Assembly: GCA_951213105.1 (NCBI GenBank)
Contig: OX578155.1
Location: 30,954,857 to 31,018,856 of the forward strand
DNA length: 64,000 nt
Source of the DNA: Amaurobius ferox
Taxonomy: Eukaryota; Arthropoda; Arachnida; Araneae; Amaurobiidae
Reading direction: 5' to 3'
In this document: positions 10,752-23,194 of the stretch, piece by piece
Layout of the letters: each line of letters begins with the position of its first letter
How positions within the stretch are numbered: position 1 is the stretch's first letter
Position numbers and translations under genes: made by a program
Notes under the pieces: generated by a model
What the model was told of the DNA's origin: nothing
Database searches by the model: none
The model's input: only the letters and a program-made list of their open reading frames with translations

Positions 10752-11969
10752 TCATTTTTGCACTGTAATCGCATTAAATGTTTTGGCTCTCCTTTTGCCA
10801 ATACATTTACTCTGCATATCTTTTTTGTAAAAATGTAATTTACGATGTTGATTCAAATAAGTTTTAACAGGAAATGCTTTAGAGCAGATGTCACAGATAA
10901 ATGGTTTTTCCCCAGTATGTATCAGAGTGTGCGAATCCAAATGGCATTTATATGCAAATTCTTTTTGGCATAAATCACACACAAAAGGTTTTTCTCCAGT
11001 ATGTACACGGCAATGCAGTTTTAAAATACATTTCTCTTTAAAAGCTTTCTGACATATATCACATATATATGTTTTGTCTCTAGAATGTAGAACAAGATGT
11101 TCAACCAAATGAATTTTTTGCAAAAACATTTTTTCACATATCACACAAACAAATCCTTTCTCTTCTGCAAACACATTTTCATCCAACCCACTCTTTTGTA
11201 TGTCAATAAATGCTGTTTCGCTTGTACCATATAGTTTCTCAACAGTATGCACATAATAATGATTCTTTAATGTAGTTCTAGTAAAGAAGGCTTTCTTGCA
11301 AATATTACAGGCGTATGGTTTTTTACCACTATGTATACGACTACTGTGAACAACCAATTCAGCCTTTGTTATAAATCTTTGTTGACAAAAATTACAGACA
11401 TGTGGTTTCTCGCCTGTATGAATATGAATATGGCGATTTAAATTACTCTTTTGAGAGAATGCTTTCATACAGACTTCACAAACAAATGGCTTTTCCCCAG
11501 TATGCACTCGACTGTGACTAATAAATTCAGAATGTGAAGGAAAGTCCTTATTACATGTATTACAAAAAAATAGTTTTTTGTTCATATTGTGTACAAAATA
11601 ATGAGTTTCTAAAGAACTTTTATGCCTAAATGATTTTAAGCATATATCACACTCAAAAGATTTAACATCAGTGTGAAGAATATGATGACGTTTCAAGGTA
11701 CTTTTACAAGTAAAAGATTTTGAGCAAATATTACAGACAAAAGGTGTATTGCCAGTATGAGCGTAATTGTGACAAACAAATTAATGTTTGGTTGTGAAAC
11801 CTTTATGACAAAGATTGCAGAGAAAAGGTTTTTCACCAAAACACTTACTTCCGTGGTGAATCAAATCATGTTCATTTGCAAATGCTGTATCACATATATT
11901 ATAAACAAAAGATTTTGTACTTGAGCACGCTTTAAGCATATTTTTCTCTTCAAAACAGTTTATAGACAT
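10752..11969 (-). CDS. C2H2 zinc-finger protein with one in-frame stop
   Basis: Encodes a multi-finger C2H2 protein, a family of nuclear proteins that usually bind DNA. The frame starts at ATG 11969 (an in-frame TGA lies 12 bases upstream) and ends at TGA 10752-10754, giving 406 codons including stops. It is interrupted by one TAA at 11781-11783. Fingers follow the C-x2-C-x12-H-x3-5-H pattern with 'HTGEKPF'-type linkers. I count about ten good fingers, plus degenerate ones: an N-terminal finger lacking its first Cys ('YNICDTAF'), the finger broken by the stop, and a lost finger around 'LYGTSETAF'. The C-terminal tail is basic. No KRAB, ZAD, BTB or SCAN domain is visible in this exon. The frame is intact on both sides of the stop, so this is either a recent pseudogene, a polymorphic null, or a gene whose product starts after the stop. 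Confidence 0.8.
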
Positions 11970-12161
11970 TTCGGCACATCATTTGAAAAACTGGAATTTA
12001 TTATATATGACGATTAATGGACTTATGTATAACATCTTTTTACAAAGAGTCTTGTATTTTGTGCCTTTACTTGCTACACATAATAACCTTAGCTACACCT
12101 CCTGCTAAACGAGCGGATAAATCACAGAATACTAGATAGTATATTCCCACTCCGATTGACA

Positions 12162-12292
12162 ACTGTCTAGCCGAAGGCATGTTCCGAAAACATACCCGCT
12201 ATACACCCTGCTGTGAGGCCGATTCTTCGCTATTGGCTAAGTTAAATGACGTTATGGGCGGAGCCACTTTGAAGTTGCCGTCTTCGAGATTA
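12162..12292. promoter_or_regulatory. Promoter-like block upstream of zinc-finger gene
   Basis: A GC-richer ~130-bp block with a CCAAT-type 'ctattggc', a CRE-like 'tgacgttatg' and a GC box 'gggcggagcc'. It lies about 200 bases upstream of the minus-strand zinc-finger ATG. An inverted diverged copy is at 26786-26936, where the same sites read 'ccaatagtg', 'tgacgtca' and 'ctccgccca'. It is therefore a dispersed sequence with promoter-like content; whether it drives the zinc-finger gene is inference. Confidence 0.45.
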
Positions 12293-12489
12293 TACATGGG
12301 AAAAAATGTTTGTTATTAAATCGGGAAGAAAATTATGATAGAAAGAAATAGTGCAAAGTTATAACATTGTGTGACAATATACGGAGATATATACGTTCGT
12401 AAAACAACAAAAATATCTTAAATTTAGGTAAGTAGTATATGATATATTTATTACAATTTTTGCGAGTAAAATGTTGACACTGGAACGTT

Positions 12490-12517
12490 TCGGATGAGTC
12501 GGACGGCCTGGGTTTTC
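12490..12517 (+). mobile_element. 5'-truncated SINE 3' end (28 bp) with TSD
   Basis: A 28-bp insert containing 'gagtcggacggcctgggt' and bounded by the perfect 14-bp direct repeat 'gacactggaacgtt' (12476-12489 and 12518-12531). Same family as the SINE at 59050-59435. Confidence 0.85.
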
Positions 12518-12841
12518 GACACTGGAACGTTATACCTTATACATCTGTAATAATCCGATTGAATAATTTTCTAACTTACTTTTTATAGTACCTAATTTTA
12601 GATAGAAGATTGCCGACCAAAAATGAATATATCAAAACTTGTACTGCAATATTTCACCTGGCCTGTTTAAATAACTTAAGTGGCCAAATGTTTTTATTGT
12701 TGTATCAGTTAAATTAAAGGAGAAACTTTGATTTATTTCCTTCTAGGCTAATTAAATTTGTATAGTAGACAGCAATATATTTTTTAATGTGATTCATAGT
12801 TAATTTGTTTATCACAGTAGAGTGTTATATTATAAGAGTGT

Positions 12842-12934
12842 GAAAGCCCCAGGCCGTCCGGCTCGTCCAGAGGACTTGGAGCAACAGAATGGACGACCGG
12901 GAAGGAAAATTAGCAGAAGCCAACTTCCAAATAG
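12842..12934 (-). mobile_element. 5'-truncated SINE 3' end (93 bp) with TSD
   Basis: A minus-strand copy starting 'gaaagccccaggccgtccgg' (plus-strand view) and bounded by 'tataagagtgt' at 12831-12841 and 12935-12945. It keeps more of the SINE 3' region than the other short copies, including 'cccggtcgtcc', and has ~25 further bases of unclear origin. Confidence 0.8.
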
Positions 12935-12949
12935 TATAAGAGTGTAAAG

Positions 12950-15900
12950 ATGTTATACAAATTAATGAAATTACTAATAAAATTAATATATATTCTATAT
13001 ATATATACCAAGTTGTAATTTAAATAGCATATATATGAAGCTTCATTTCAATTGTATGGGTGTTGATTTTGAGATTTTATTGATATTAAGTAACATTCTG
13101 AACAAAGCAAACACTAATAACCATTATCTAATGTTTATGAAATACTTTGAAGTTTGATCTGTACCCAGTAGTGAGCTGTCAAATTTTTAACAGCCAGTAA
13201 GCTATTATGCAAAATTATGGTTTCAAATGCTATCATTCTTCGCAGTTCACACTAACATAATATACATTTATTGTGCGTTTAGAATTCATTTGGTGTTCGA
13301 GTTAAAATTATTTACATTTTAATTCGTTGTTGTTACTTATGACCGCCTGATTTCGACGGACATTTTAACTCATAAACATGTTTATTTCAAATTATGTTTA
13401 AAATTTAACAACCGATATTTAAACTTTGGAAATGTTTAATAACAATTACATGTGTATTACCCTACACTTTGAATTTTGAATATACAAAATTTTGATATTC
13501 AAATTTAAAAGGCATGTATTGATACATCATTCAAATTTTTCAGAACATTTTGAATTTATTGCTATTCTGTGTAACACATCTGAAATATAAAACCTGAAGT
13601 TTTATTTTTCAATCTCTTGAATAATTTCAGTTTGAAACATTTAGTCAAAATATTATTAATTTCTAAACCCAAAATTATTTATTTGAAAGAAATATTTATT
13701 TCAATATCTTTATTACTTCAACAACTATAATTCGATTTAGATAATATATTACAATCTAATCTTAACGAAATACTTTAGCATCGGTTGGACGCAGTGATAA
13801 CTAATCAAACTTTTAACTGGTATGTATTTTCAGCTTCATTATATCTCATTACATCAGGATAAATCAGATAACATCAGTAACTAGGTAAGTCAATTTGAAT
13901 CTATTCATGCATCCTAGAATATCAAATCCATCTTCATATAAAATTAAATTAGTAATTACTGTCTATTATTTTCAAAAAATGAATTGAGTAAGTTGATTTA
14001 AAATATCTGTTGGATAAACTCCTTCTTTATAAACATGTTATAAATTGAAATTAGGTAATATCATGCAACATTATTATTATGCAGTTAAAGTTGTTCAAGC
14101 AGATTGTACTGTTAAACAGAAAATGCATATTTCTAACTATAGTAAAGCACTATTTATACACTATTCTAGGGACCAGTGAAATAAAGTGCATACCTATGAA
14201 AATATGTAATTGAAATTAATGTCACTGGATAGGAATGTTTAACGAGCTATGTAGAAATGCATATAAATGATGTATGTACTGTATTTCAAATATTTGAAAT
14301 TTAATATTCACTGATTAGAATGGGAAATTGGACTATATAAGATTTAACAAAATATTTGAAACATTTTTATGTAAATAAAATTAAAATTTGTTTTGATTTG
14401 ACAGCAAATTATGAATTTTATACAAATATTGAAATTAAAATATAACTATCCATATTTCATTACCTGAAGATAATTCAATTGCGTAGTAGAAAATTAGTAC
14501 TAACTTTTGAATCATTTGTGAGATATCAGTGATTACAAAAGTACACATGCTTATCTCAAAAGCATTCATTTCGAAAATAAGAATATTTAAAACAAAAACA
14601 TGTAAATTCATTGATAGTTCAAATATTTGATCCTATTACAATATTTTCCTTTAATGTTAGTATTATGTGTGTAACAGTAGCATAGCATCCCCAGGCAATT
14701 CTTTTTTTGAGGAAGAGGAGGGGGGGGGGTTGAATTGGTAACCAAACAGTTTGCTTCCCATTTCGCTAAATATCATTTCTCTGAACTTAAATGTGTTTCT
14801 AGGGAATATGATTTCCCTACTTGGTAATGCTATTGGTGGGTAGAGACAAAAAATATTTCTTAAATATATTTCTATAATTTTAAAGAATCAAGGGTACTTC
14901 CTTATTAAAACAGCCCCCGAGGATGAATCACCAAGTGTCAGAGATTTATCGCCAAGGTAGTGTTGGAACCCGTGAAGTATGTATTTGAAAGAAGCCATGT
15001 GTTTTTGTTTGGTGAGCGCCAAGCAGTGGGTGGCGGGTTTTTAAAAGCTAATTTGTAGAGTTGGAATAAAAATTGTAGCGATAGGAGACACGAGAAAGTG
15101 GCTCGTTGTTCTCATTATTTCATTTAGATAGTTTGTAATAAAGGTATGGATAAGTATTACTGCAGTCTTCTTTTATAGATTCACAGTCCACAACTCATTT
15201 AGAAAGACTTGATTTAGTTAGTTTTGAGTCATCCTCCAGGTAGGTTGTAAAATCTCACCAAACGTTTGCAGTCCTAAAGAAACAGCACGTGTTTATATTA
15301 TTGTCATATTGCTTTTTCGTTAATGAAAACCTTGGCGAAATCTTCAACTGCGACCTTGGCTCAATCAGATTTATGGGAGCCACTAGATAGTACTGAATCA
15401 AGCTATATATACATTTTCTTTCTAATAGTACAATGATTCTAGCTAAAACTAAATCTGCTTTTCAATTTCTTCGTCTACAATTACAATTGCAATATATAGA
15501 TATTAGTTTATTAAATGGGATGTTTTTATTTACTTTTGAAATTTATTTTTACCGTTACTCTAAGGCAGGAATTTACTTTTATGCATCAAAATTCTATTAT
15601 CTGTACTACTGATGGGAAAAAATTAGTACAAATAAGATAACCATATACATTACCTTAAAAGGTACTACCTTTAGTTCAGCCGGTGAACAATATCTTGAAA
15701 AATCATAAATATTTAATCAACTGAACCTGATTGACTAGTACCTACTTAATCAAATTTAAAACATTATAATTTTTATTACATAGCGTTTATGTTAATCCAT
15801 GTCTAGCCAATCCAAATTTCTTATAGAAAGCTGAAGGTTAATAGATCCTTGTAAATTGATCATCATTCAATGAATCGTGAGTACAGTTAACCAAATTTAA

Positions 15901-17645
15901 AAGGGAGTTGCAAAGTTTACAGTTAGTACATTACAAGGGCATATTCAGGCAGAAATAAAAAGGGATTTACTGCGACACGTTTCTTTTATTGAACATTTGT
16001 TTTTGTAGTATATCAGTAAATAGTTATCGAAATTGATAAATTTTTTTTGATTAATCATAAAATGAAGCAAACTAGCCTGATAAAATGAATTTTAAGTCAT
16101 TTTGGGATTTATGACATTGCAATAAACTTTTATAAGTGAATCTATAGAATCACAAGAAATGACACATATATCTGAAAAAGTGTGTGTGTGTGGGGGGGGG
16201 GGATTGCCACAATGACCCATACCTGGATCTACATTAAGTTTCTTGTTACCATTATAGATATCAGATATTCTATATTGACGAATGCATAATAAGCATGAAA
16301 CCAGTCCAATAATGCTCATGCTGGTATCTGTAACAGGAATATCACCCATATTTCTTGGAAAGCCTCTTATAGATGGGTTTTGTGCTTATAAACTTTGCCT
16401 TTGCAGCTTCATGTGGTCTGAGCTAAATTGTATATGAATTTTGAGCCGGCAACATGGAAGAACTGAAAATGTTAGTTCCTATAGAAATTCTAAAAAATTG
16501 TGGTGCAGGCTAACTTTCATGCTACCACTGTAAATTTTGATTATTTCATGATGATGAACATATAATAAGTGAGAAACTAGTCCATGGATGCTAGTATCTA
16601 CAATAGGAGTGTCTTCTCCATTATATCCTATTCACAAATTGATATATTAGAATGTTGCAAAACTATAAGAGCTAAACAGTTTTATCAAGCTATTTTCATA
16701 AAAAATATTATGACTGGAGAAACAAATATGAGCAAGATAAGTAGCAGATCTATTTTGAAGTTGAAATTGGGGCTGCAGCTAATATATTTCACATGACGTC
16801 TTTGATGAACAAGTATTTTAGCTATATTTCAGGCATTTAAAACTAACTTGAATATACTCGGAAAGCTGTATCTATTTACTCATATTTGTTTCCATTCAAC
16901 TATTACGTGTACATATATTACATAGATGGTTATCATAGAGACAAAATATCAATTTAGAATGTTCTGATATTAAAATATGGAATTATATGAGGGCTTTGCT
17001 GTCTAAGAAAAGTTGAAACCACTTTATGTCAAATATCAGTTAGCACGAACTGCAGACTAGGCACTATCAGTGCCTATTACATATTCTATTATATATTTAT
17101 TTGTTACATATAAAGTAGTTAACATGAAATTTGAATTAATGTAAAAAAAAAGCTATTCCTCTGAAAGTCAAATTCTTCAGGTAACACACCAAGTTAGAGT
17201 GCAAATCACGACCAACTTGTTTATTTCTGGTTATATCAATTCAAATCCATAGCATCTATTCTATTGGTATATAACTTTTTAATACTTCTGTAAAGAAACT
17301 AGGCGTAAAAAAATTAGGTGACAAATCAGATTCTTCAAGAAAGTATTACAAATTTATATTCTAAAAAGCAGCAGTTTATTTATTTTGATCTATTGGTATC
17401 TTTTAACAAGAACTAGAGTCAGTATGTACATGCTGATTGTCAAAATTTTCAATGTTCAAGTATCAGTTGTTACATTGAAAATGTTTGAAGTAAATAAAAG
17501 TTTAATAAAAGAATGCCAAGAAATTAACTTATATATTTAAAAGTGTACACTGGTTGTGACTGATGGACTTACCTGGTTAAAGATACCCCCCCCCCCCCCC
17601 CAACTACAGGAAAAAATCTATTCGAATTTTTTTTTAATTACACTA
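12950..17645. other. Long AT-rich non-coding stretch
   Basis: Apart from the possible small exon at 13834-13884, I find no protein-like frame, RNA gene or clear mobile element. Simple sequence includes a G-run at 14720-14729, a (GT)n/G-run at 16183-16201 and a C-run at 17587-17600. Around 12635-12730 and 18125-18210 a short dispersed repeat ('acttgtactgcaatatttc') occurs twice in the same orientation. A minus-strand donor match ('aaccag|GTAAGTCC') lies near 17572 with no exon attached. Confidence 0.5.
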
Positions 17646-17829
17646 AGGGCCGATCCCACCAACAACCTTTAAAATATAGCAAAGGTTTAACGGTTGATTT
17701 GCACTGTTTTGCGTCCCACCAACACTTTAACAGCGTTAAAGAGCTCACTAAAGTGCTGTTAATTTAAGTGGCCGATTTTGGCCACTTAAATATTTAACAG
17801 TTGATTAAAAGTCGAACAAGATGGCGGCA

Positions 17830-20800
17830 ATTTTTGTATCGTTCGATATTTCCAGATGAAATTTTATTTAAGATGGAATTCTTTTATATTTCTTTTCTGA
17901 AATAAGAGTGTTTGAAAGTTTTTACAACATAGGGGAAAATAAAGCCGATTTCGCTTATTTATCGGAAGTCAGTGAAAGTTTGAAAGGCACTTGGAAGTAT
18001 TTACAATACACTACTCAGGCATGTAATGCATATATTTCGTTTATATTATTCTACAAGTTTCTTAACTTCTTAAACCATAATCTACGCTTTTGAATTATAC
18101 TAAAATTACAGAATTTCAAATCTTGAAAGAGAATTAAACTTGTACTGCAATATTTCGGCCGATCTGTTTATTATATCAGATAGGCTGTTTTATTGTTGAA
18201 CCAGTTATAGAAATTGTCCTATATGGTCTGATTTAAAAATTTCATATGTTGTCCGTAATTTTTTCTTGTTTAGAATAACATTTTTACATTTATTTGCATA
18301 TAATCTCAAATTATATTTTCAAAACTTCAATTTACTTGATGCATGCTGTACTGTTTATTTTCGAAGCCAAACTGAAAAATAAGCATTGTCTGTAACAAAC
18401 ATAATTTATGTATGGGTATAAATGAATTTATCAATAGTTAGTTATTAGATTTAAATGTATATGTATTCAGTATGGTGTGAATGGTAATCCCTATTGTATT
18501 TCCCAAAGATAAAAATTGCATTTCCATTAAATGTCTGATGTTTCTTTTTAATATTTCCTGTCTGAATTGGAATGCTTCCATGGACTTGCTTCTATGTTTA
18601 GTTAGTACCTTATAGAAAGGACCTTTAGCAAATTTCAATATAGCATTCTAAAGTATCTTGCCATTGTATGCTGTGATAATTTCTCTTGAATTAACTTTTA
18701 TTGAGTTCTCTCTTTTGAGCAAGACATTTTGTATCACACATATTTTATATATTAAAAGTTTAACATATTTAAAATTGTTCTTGCAAAAGTCTCTCTTATT
18801 CCACGAAATGTTAATTTTTTTATAAATGATTCTAATTACAACACTAGTAAAAGAAATCTTTGAAAATATTATAGGATAATTTCTATGTTAATAATAAGCT
18901 GGATAGCAATATAAAATGCAGCCAAAAAAAAAAAACATACGTATATTTATTTACCTTGCATTTTATATTGTGTTCTAGTTTAAATATATTGATTGTGCGG
19001 AAAGTCATATTCTTTACTTAATTTCTATGTTATATAGGAAATAAAGTGAAATGTGTCTTCACAAATTAATAACTAATATCAAAAATAAGTGATCAAAATT
19101 CACTTTCAAATTTCAATACACTGCAATTGTTTTAAAAATAACTTTATTTACCTATATAAGTCATATTTACCTATATAAGTCATTATCAGTAGCGAATACT
19201 GTCGTTGAATTTGGTATGGCACTACTATACCAAATGTATCGACAAAAACCCTTCTCTAGGTTAAAATATATAACACAATAGCAATAACATTATTATCATT
19301 ACTATTATTGTCATTATATCCCTTGAGTATTGTGGTGCTATTGAGAACACAGGGATTGGAATGTAATATGCACTTTTGCATGACCTGCTTTCTAGACTAG
19401 AATTCACCACTGTATACCGTATGTTAAATATTTTTGTTGGATTTTGATCAACTTTGCTCCCTAGACAATTTGTAAAATTGTTGCGTATATACCTTCAGCT
19501 CGGTTTTTATGTCATAAAATAAATGAATTTTTTTTTGCTGTCAAGTTTGGTAAGTGTTATACATTAAAATGCTTTAATGGATATATAACAAATGTGAAGT
19601 GATTTTTGAAGTACTTTGTTTTCTGTTATATACACCAGATATTTGCCCCAATATTTTATCTTTTAATTGATGTACAACGGTATTGATATAGCAATAGCTT
19701 GATTTATTTACACCATGTACTTCAATAGTTTGAACAATGATTGTTCTCCTAAACACAATATTATAAAACAACATAAAAATTTGATTTTGTTTATAGCAGT
19801 ACTTGCGCAAAGATGATTTATAACTGGTAATAAATAGTTCATAATATTGGTTAAATGAAACAACTCTTCTTTTCGTTTTACAAATTTGCATTCTACTGAC
19901 TTCCCCCTGGATGTCAAGCTCATGTTTTAATACAGTAAAATCTGATTAATTTGAATAATTATATTTGAATGTTACCACAATTCAAACTTTTTCATGGCAG
20001 CAAAAGGATAGTTTATTTTACTGGTAAGGTAACACAAGTTTTGGGGATCTTGTTTATAACCACTGCCGTTTGAAAATTCACTTCAGTGACAATACGATTA
20101 TAACCAGATTGACCAAAAACTTTCCCCGGTTACCTTCATTATGTGGTCATAACTTGTAGGCATAACTTGCCGGATAGTCTACAAATCACATATGCTCTTC
20201 TTTACAATTACAGCATATAACAAATAGTATCAGTATCAACCGGTTTCGGAAACAAGAAACATCTAATTTTTCAGGGTAAAAATATATAGCAATTACACCC
20301 AGGGCAAGAAGGTTTTTATGTCTGTCTCTTTGCTTTTCTCGACATGGATGCTTTGTTTTTTTTATTTTAAAGAAGGAGCTTTTTCCAAACTGGTTGATAC
20401 CATTACAAATTTTTTACATATTGTAATTTTAGTGACAGTTTTACTTTACAGTTTTACTTATAGCATATTGTTTTAATTTAAATAATTTCTTAATTTATAT
20501 ACATTTCTATTAGTTTTATCATCACCAAAACTGGATGTTTATTTAAAATCACATTAAACTCACAATTTTTAAATAATTTTTCCATATTTTGTTATTTGGA
20601 AACATTTTAAAATGCGATATATAAGAATTTAGTTCATAGTATTTTATCGTGAAGTTTTCTTATACATTAGTTCGCTTCAAATGAAGTTTGATTACACAAT
20701 GTACAGGGTACAAAATTTTCATTTGTAAATGAGAAGTAGACGTTTTCATCTGAATAGCAAAAAAATCTACATATGGGTTTATTTCTTCAATGTATAAGAA

Positions 20801-22195
20801 ATAGAAAACGTTATGCAATGTTTTTTATATGGTACTGATAAGTAAAAGAATCTTTTGGCGAGTAAATTCTGAGCTAAAATTTCTAATCCTGCTATGTATA
20901 GAATTTTCAGAAATTTTTTCTATGATGAATATAAATGTTTGTCATAGAAATGCTGCAATATCAGCCTTTTGAAATGCATGACAGATTGTGATTGGGAAGT
21001 TACATATTATGTAAAAGGTTAGGATATAATTGTAACCTGTAAATTATTGATTTTGAGTCTAGTCATATAGCAAGATTTAACTGTAAACAGAATTATTTAT
21101 ACAGAGTGGATACTGTATATATATACATTTCAATGTACTGTTGCTCATTTTATACAAAACAGTTCATACTAAGTTTCAATTAATGTGAAAAAACTTTGAA
21201 ATTTTATAAATAGATCTCCGTCAAACTTGAAATATTATGCTGGACCCCTGTTTGATCTAAGAGAAGTTCAATGTAAAAAAACCTTAATTTTATTTCAGTT
21301 CGTTAATTAAAATGTAACAAAGTTTGTTTATTCGTAAATCAGTTTTCTTCACACAAGTTAAGACAAAACACAAAGATATTAAAATCACCGCCTCCGTCAT
21401 GTATCGCTGAACTAATTGATATCGTTGAAATTTGTTTTATGCTGTATTTTTAATGAGATTTTACTTTAAAGCTATTTTTGTAGTATTCTAATGTAATTTA
21501 AATATTTTTCTTTATTTATATACATTTGTGAGTTTTATTGGCTTCAAATAAGGATATTTATTTGAAATGACATGTAATTTGCAGTTTTCAAAAATTTTAT
21601 ATTTATATTTTGCTATTTGTAACCATTTTAAAATGCTTTATCCATGAATTCAATTCGAAATAATTTTTGGTTAAGTTTTCTTATAAATTTAGATAACCGA
21701 ATTTTCTTATATATGAGCTCACTTAAAATGGAGCCTAATCACAAAATGTATATAGAATATTCATAGAGACTTTGAATTTAGTACATTATAAACAAGTGCT
21801 CATTATAACCCTAGTTCAGTATAACCAGTTTACACTGTATCATAATTTCAAGGCATTTTCGGAAACATTTCTAAAGTATAGTGATAAATACTTCACAAAC
21901 TTTTGCTTTATTTTATACTAATGAAACCACAGGTATTCTGCTTAATAAGTAATTTAAAAAATCAGTTTATTTATTATGAATGTCCTATATAATCATTACA
22001 ATGGAATCGAATTTATTATGGTTCATTTCTGAAAATTGTAAGGTGCAAAACCCTTCTTCTTTGAATAAAATCTGGTACAGATGTCGTATTATCCCATTTT
22101 CATTTTTGCCGATTATTTGGTGGGATTCTGGCAATCCCTACTTTGATTTAGAGAACATTCCATTCTGACAACTATTTCCGCATCGTGCAACATCA
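17830..22195. other. AT-rich interior with a ~300-bp old duplication
   Basis: 20440-20760 and 21470-21790 are diverged direct copies about 1030 bp apart, sharing order of motifs such as 'tttatatacatttct', 'acattttaaaatgc' and 'aagttttcttata'. At 17908-18093 (+) a 61-codon frame has moderately protein-like composition at its start ('FESFYNIGENKADFAYL') but is unrecognised. Two tandem 'acctatataagtcat' copies lie near 19151-19184. No gene is supportable. Confidence 0.5.
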
Positions 22196-22199
22196 TAAT

Positions 22200-23190
22200 T
22201 AGTGATTGCAATACCGGACCAAAAATACAATACCGGTATTCGGTACTTTTTTAAACGTTATACCGGTATTAGGAATTTTTCAAAAAAAGTTCAAAAACAC
22301 AGTTGTTTTTTTGCTATATTTATTAGTTTTAAACAAAAAATGCATAAACTATAAAAATATAAACAATTTTGTTATGTACAAATATAAAATAAAGGAACAA
22401 ATGTTATAATCAAATATTATTTATAAGAGCAGTAAAATAATAATTTATAACATTAGTAACAGAAAATATTTACAGTATTATAATATATTAAAGGAACAAA
22501 ATATATAGTATTATTATTAAGAACAGTAAATATCACATAAAAATCTTGTTGTGTAGTCTAATATATAATATTTATTAATAAAAATAACTAATTTATTAAC
22601 TGCATATTTTTGAAATGTGATCGTAAAAAACATATTGCATCTATTGAACTGTTATTGAGCCTGGAACGTATTTTTGTGCACAAATTACCTGCAGTTGAAA
22701 ATGTTCTTTCTGCATCCAAGCTGGTTGGTGGTACTGTTAATAATGAGCGATATACTTTCTCTAAATATTCGCCTCGAAGTTCTTCACCTTCTGACAACTC
22801 GGTCTGTCGTCTGACGGTTTTGGATAAATCTATTTCTTGTATTACTTTTGTATTATTGTTTGTGGCAATGTTTTTATTTATAGCTAATTGTAATTTCTTC
22901 TCGAGAGACAATTCTTTTCCGATATTAACATCAATATCATCTTCAACGAATTCCTCTGGATAGGTTTGTGTTTACTTTTCATAAATGTTTTCGTGGAAAT
23001 TTACGATGAACTTAATTAAATTTGACTTTGTTAGCTTCTTTTCTTCATTTTCATTTTTAAAGTCGTTATAATTATGTAAATACCTTAAAATATTTTCTAG
23101 TTCACTATGCCTTTCCTCTATACGAATTTTCAATGCACTGTATAATTCTTCAGATAGTGTACTGCTCTGATCTTTAAGTGATTGCTAAGG
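22200..23190 (-). pseudogene. hAT transposase C-terminal fragment
   Basis: On the minus strand, 22588-22911 encodes the hAT C-terminal dimerisation region: 'SLDAERTFSTAGNLCTKIRS' followed by 'RLNNSSIDAICFLRSH'. This matches the typical 'P..S...ER.FS.AG.....R..L' signature. Upstream, the same frame continues to about 23190 with one in-frame TAA near 22970. The catalytic core and BED finger are absent, so it is 5'-truncated. At 22200-22290 'gtgattgcaataccgg' and repeated 'ataccggtatt' motifs resemble a hAT terminal region and probably mark the 3' end. It cannot encode an active enzyme. Confidence 0.75.
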
Positions 23191-23194
23191 AGCT

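Larger units (their letters stand above)
12300..13884 (+). other. Possible divergent spliced transcript (two exons)
   Basis: On the plus strand, leading away from the promoter-like block, there is a strong donor 'aatttag|GTAAGTAG' (exon end 12427). A small potential exon follows at 13834-13884, bounded by acceptor 'tatgtattttcag' and donor 'ctag|GTAAGTC'. Neither exon has a useful reading frame, so if transcribed this would be a non-coding RNA divergent from the zinc-finger gene. The evidence is splice-site matches only. Confidence 0.2.

Noticed and set aside
22610..22963. 117-codon plus-strand protein
   Set aside because: Antisense of the hAT dimerisation region, which is the recognisable strand.
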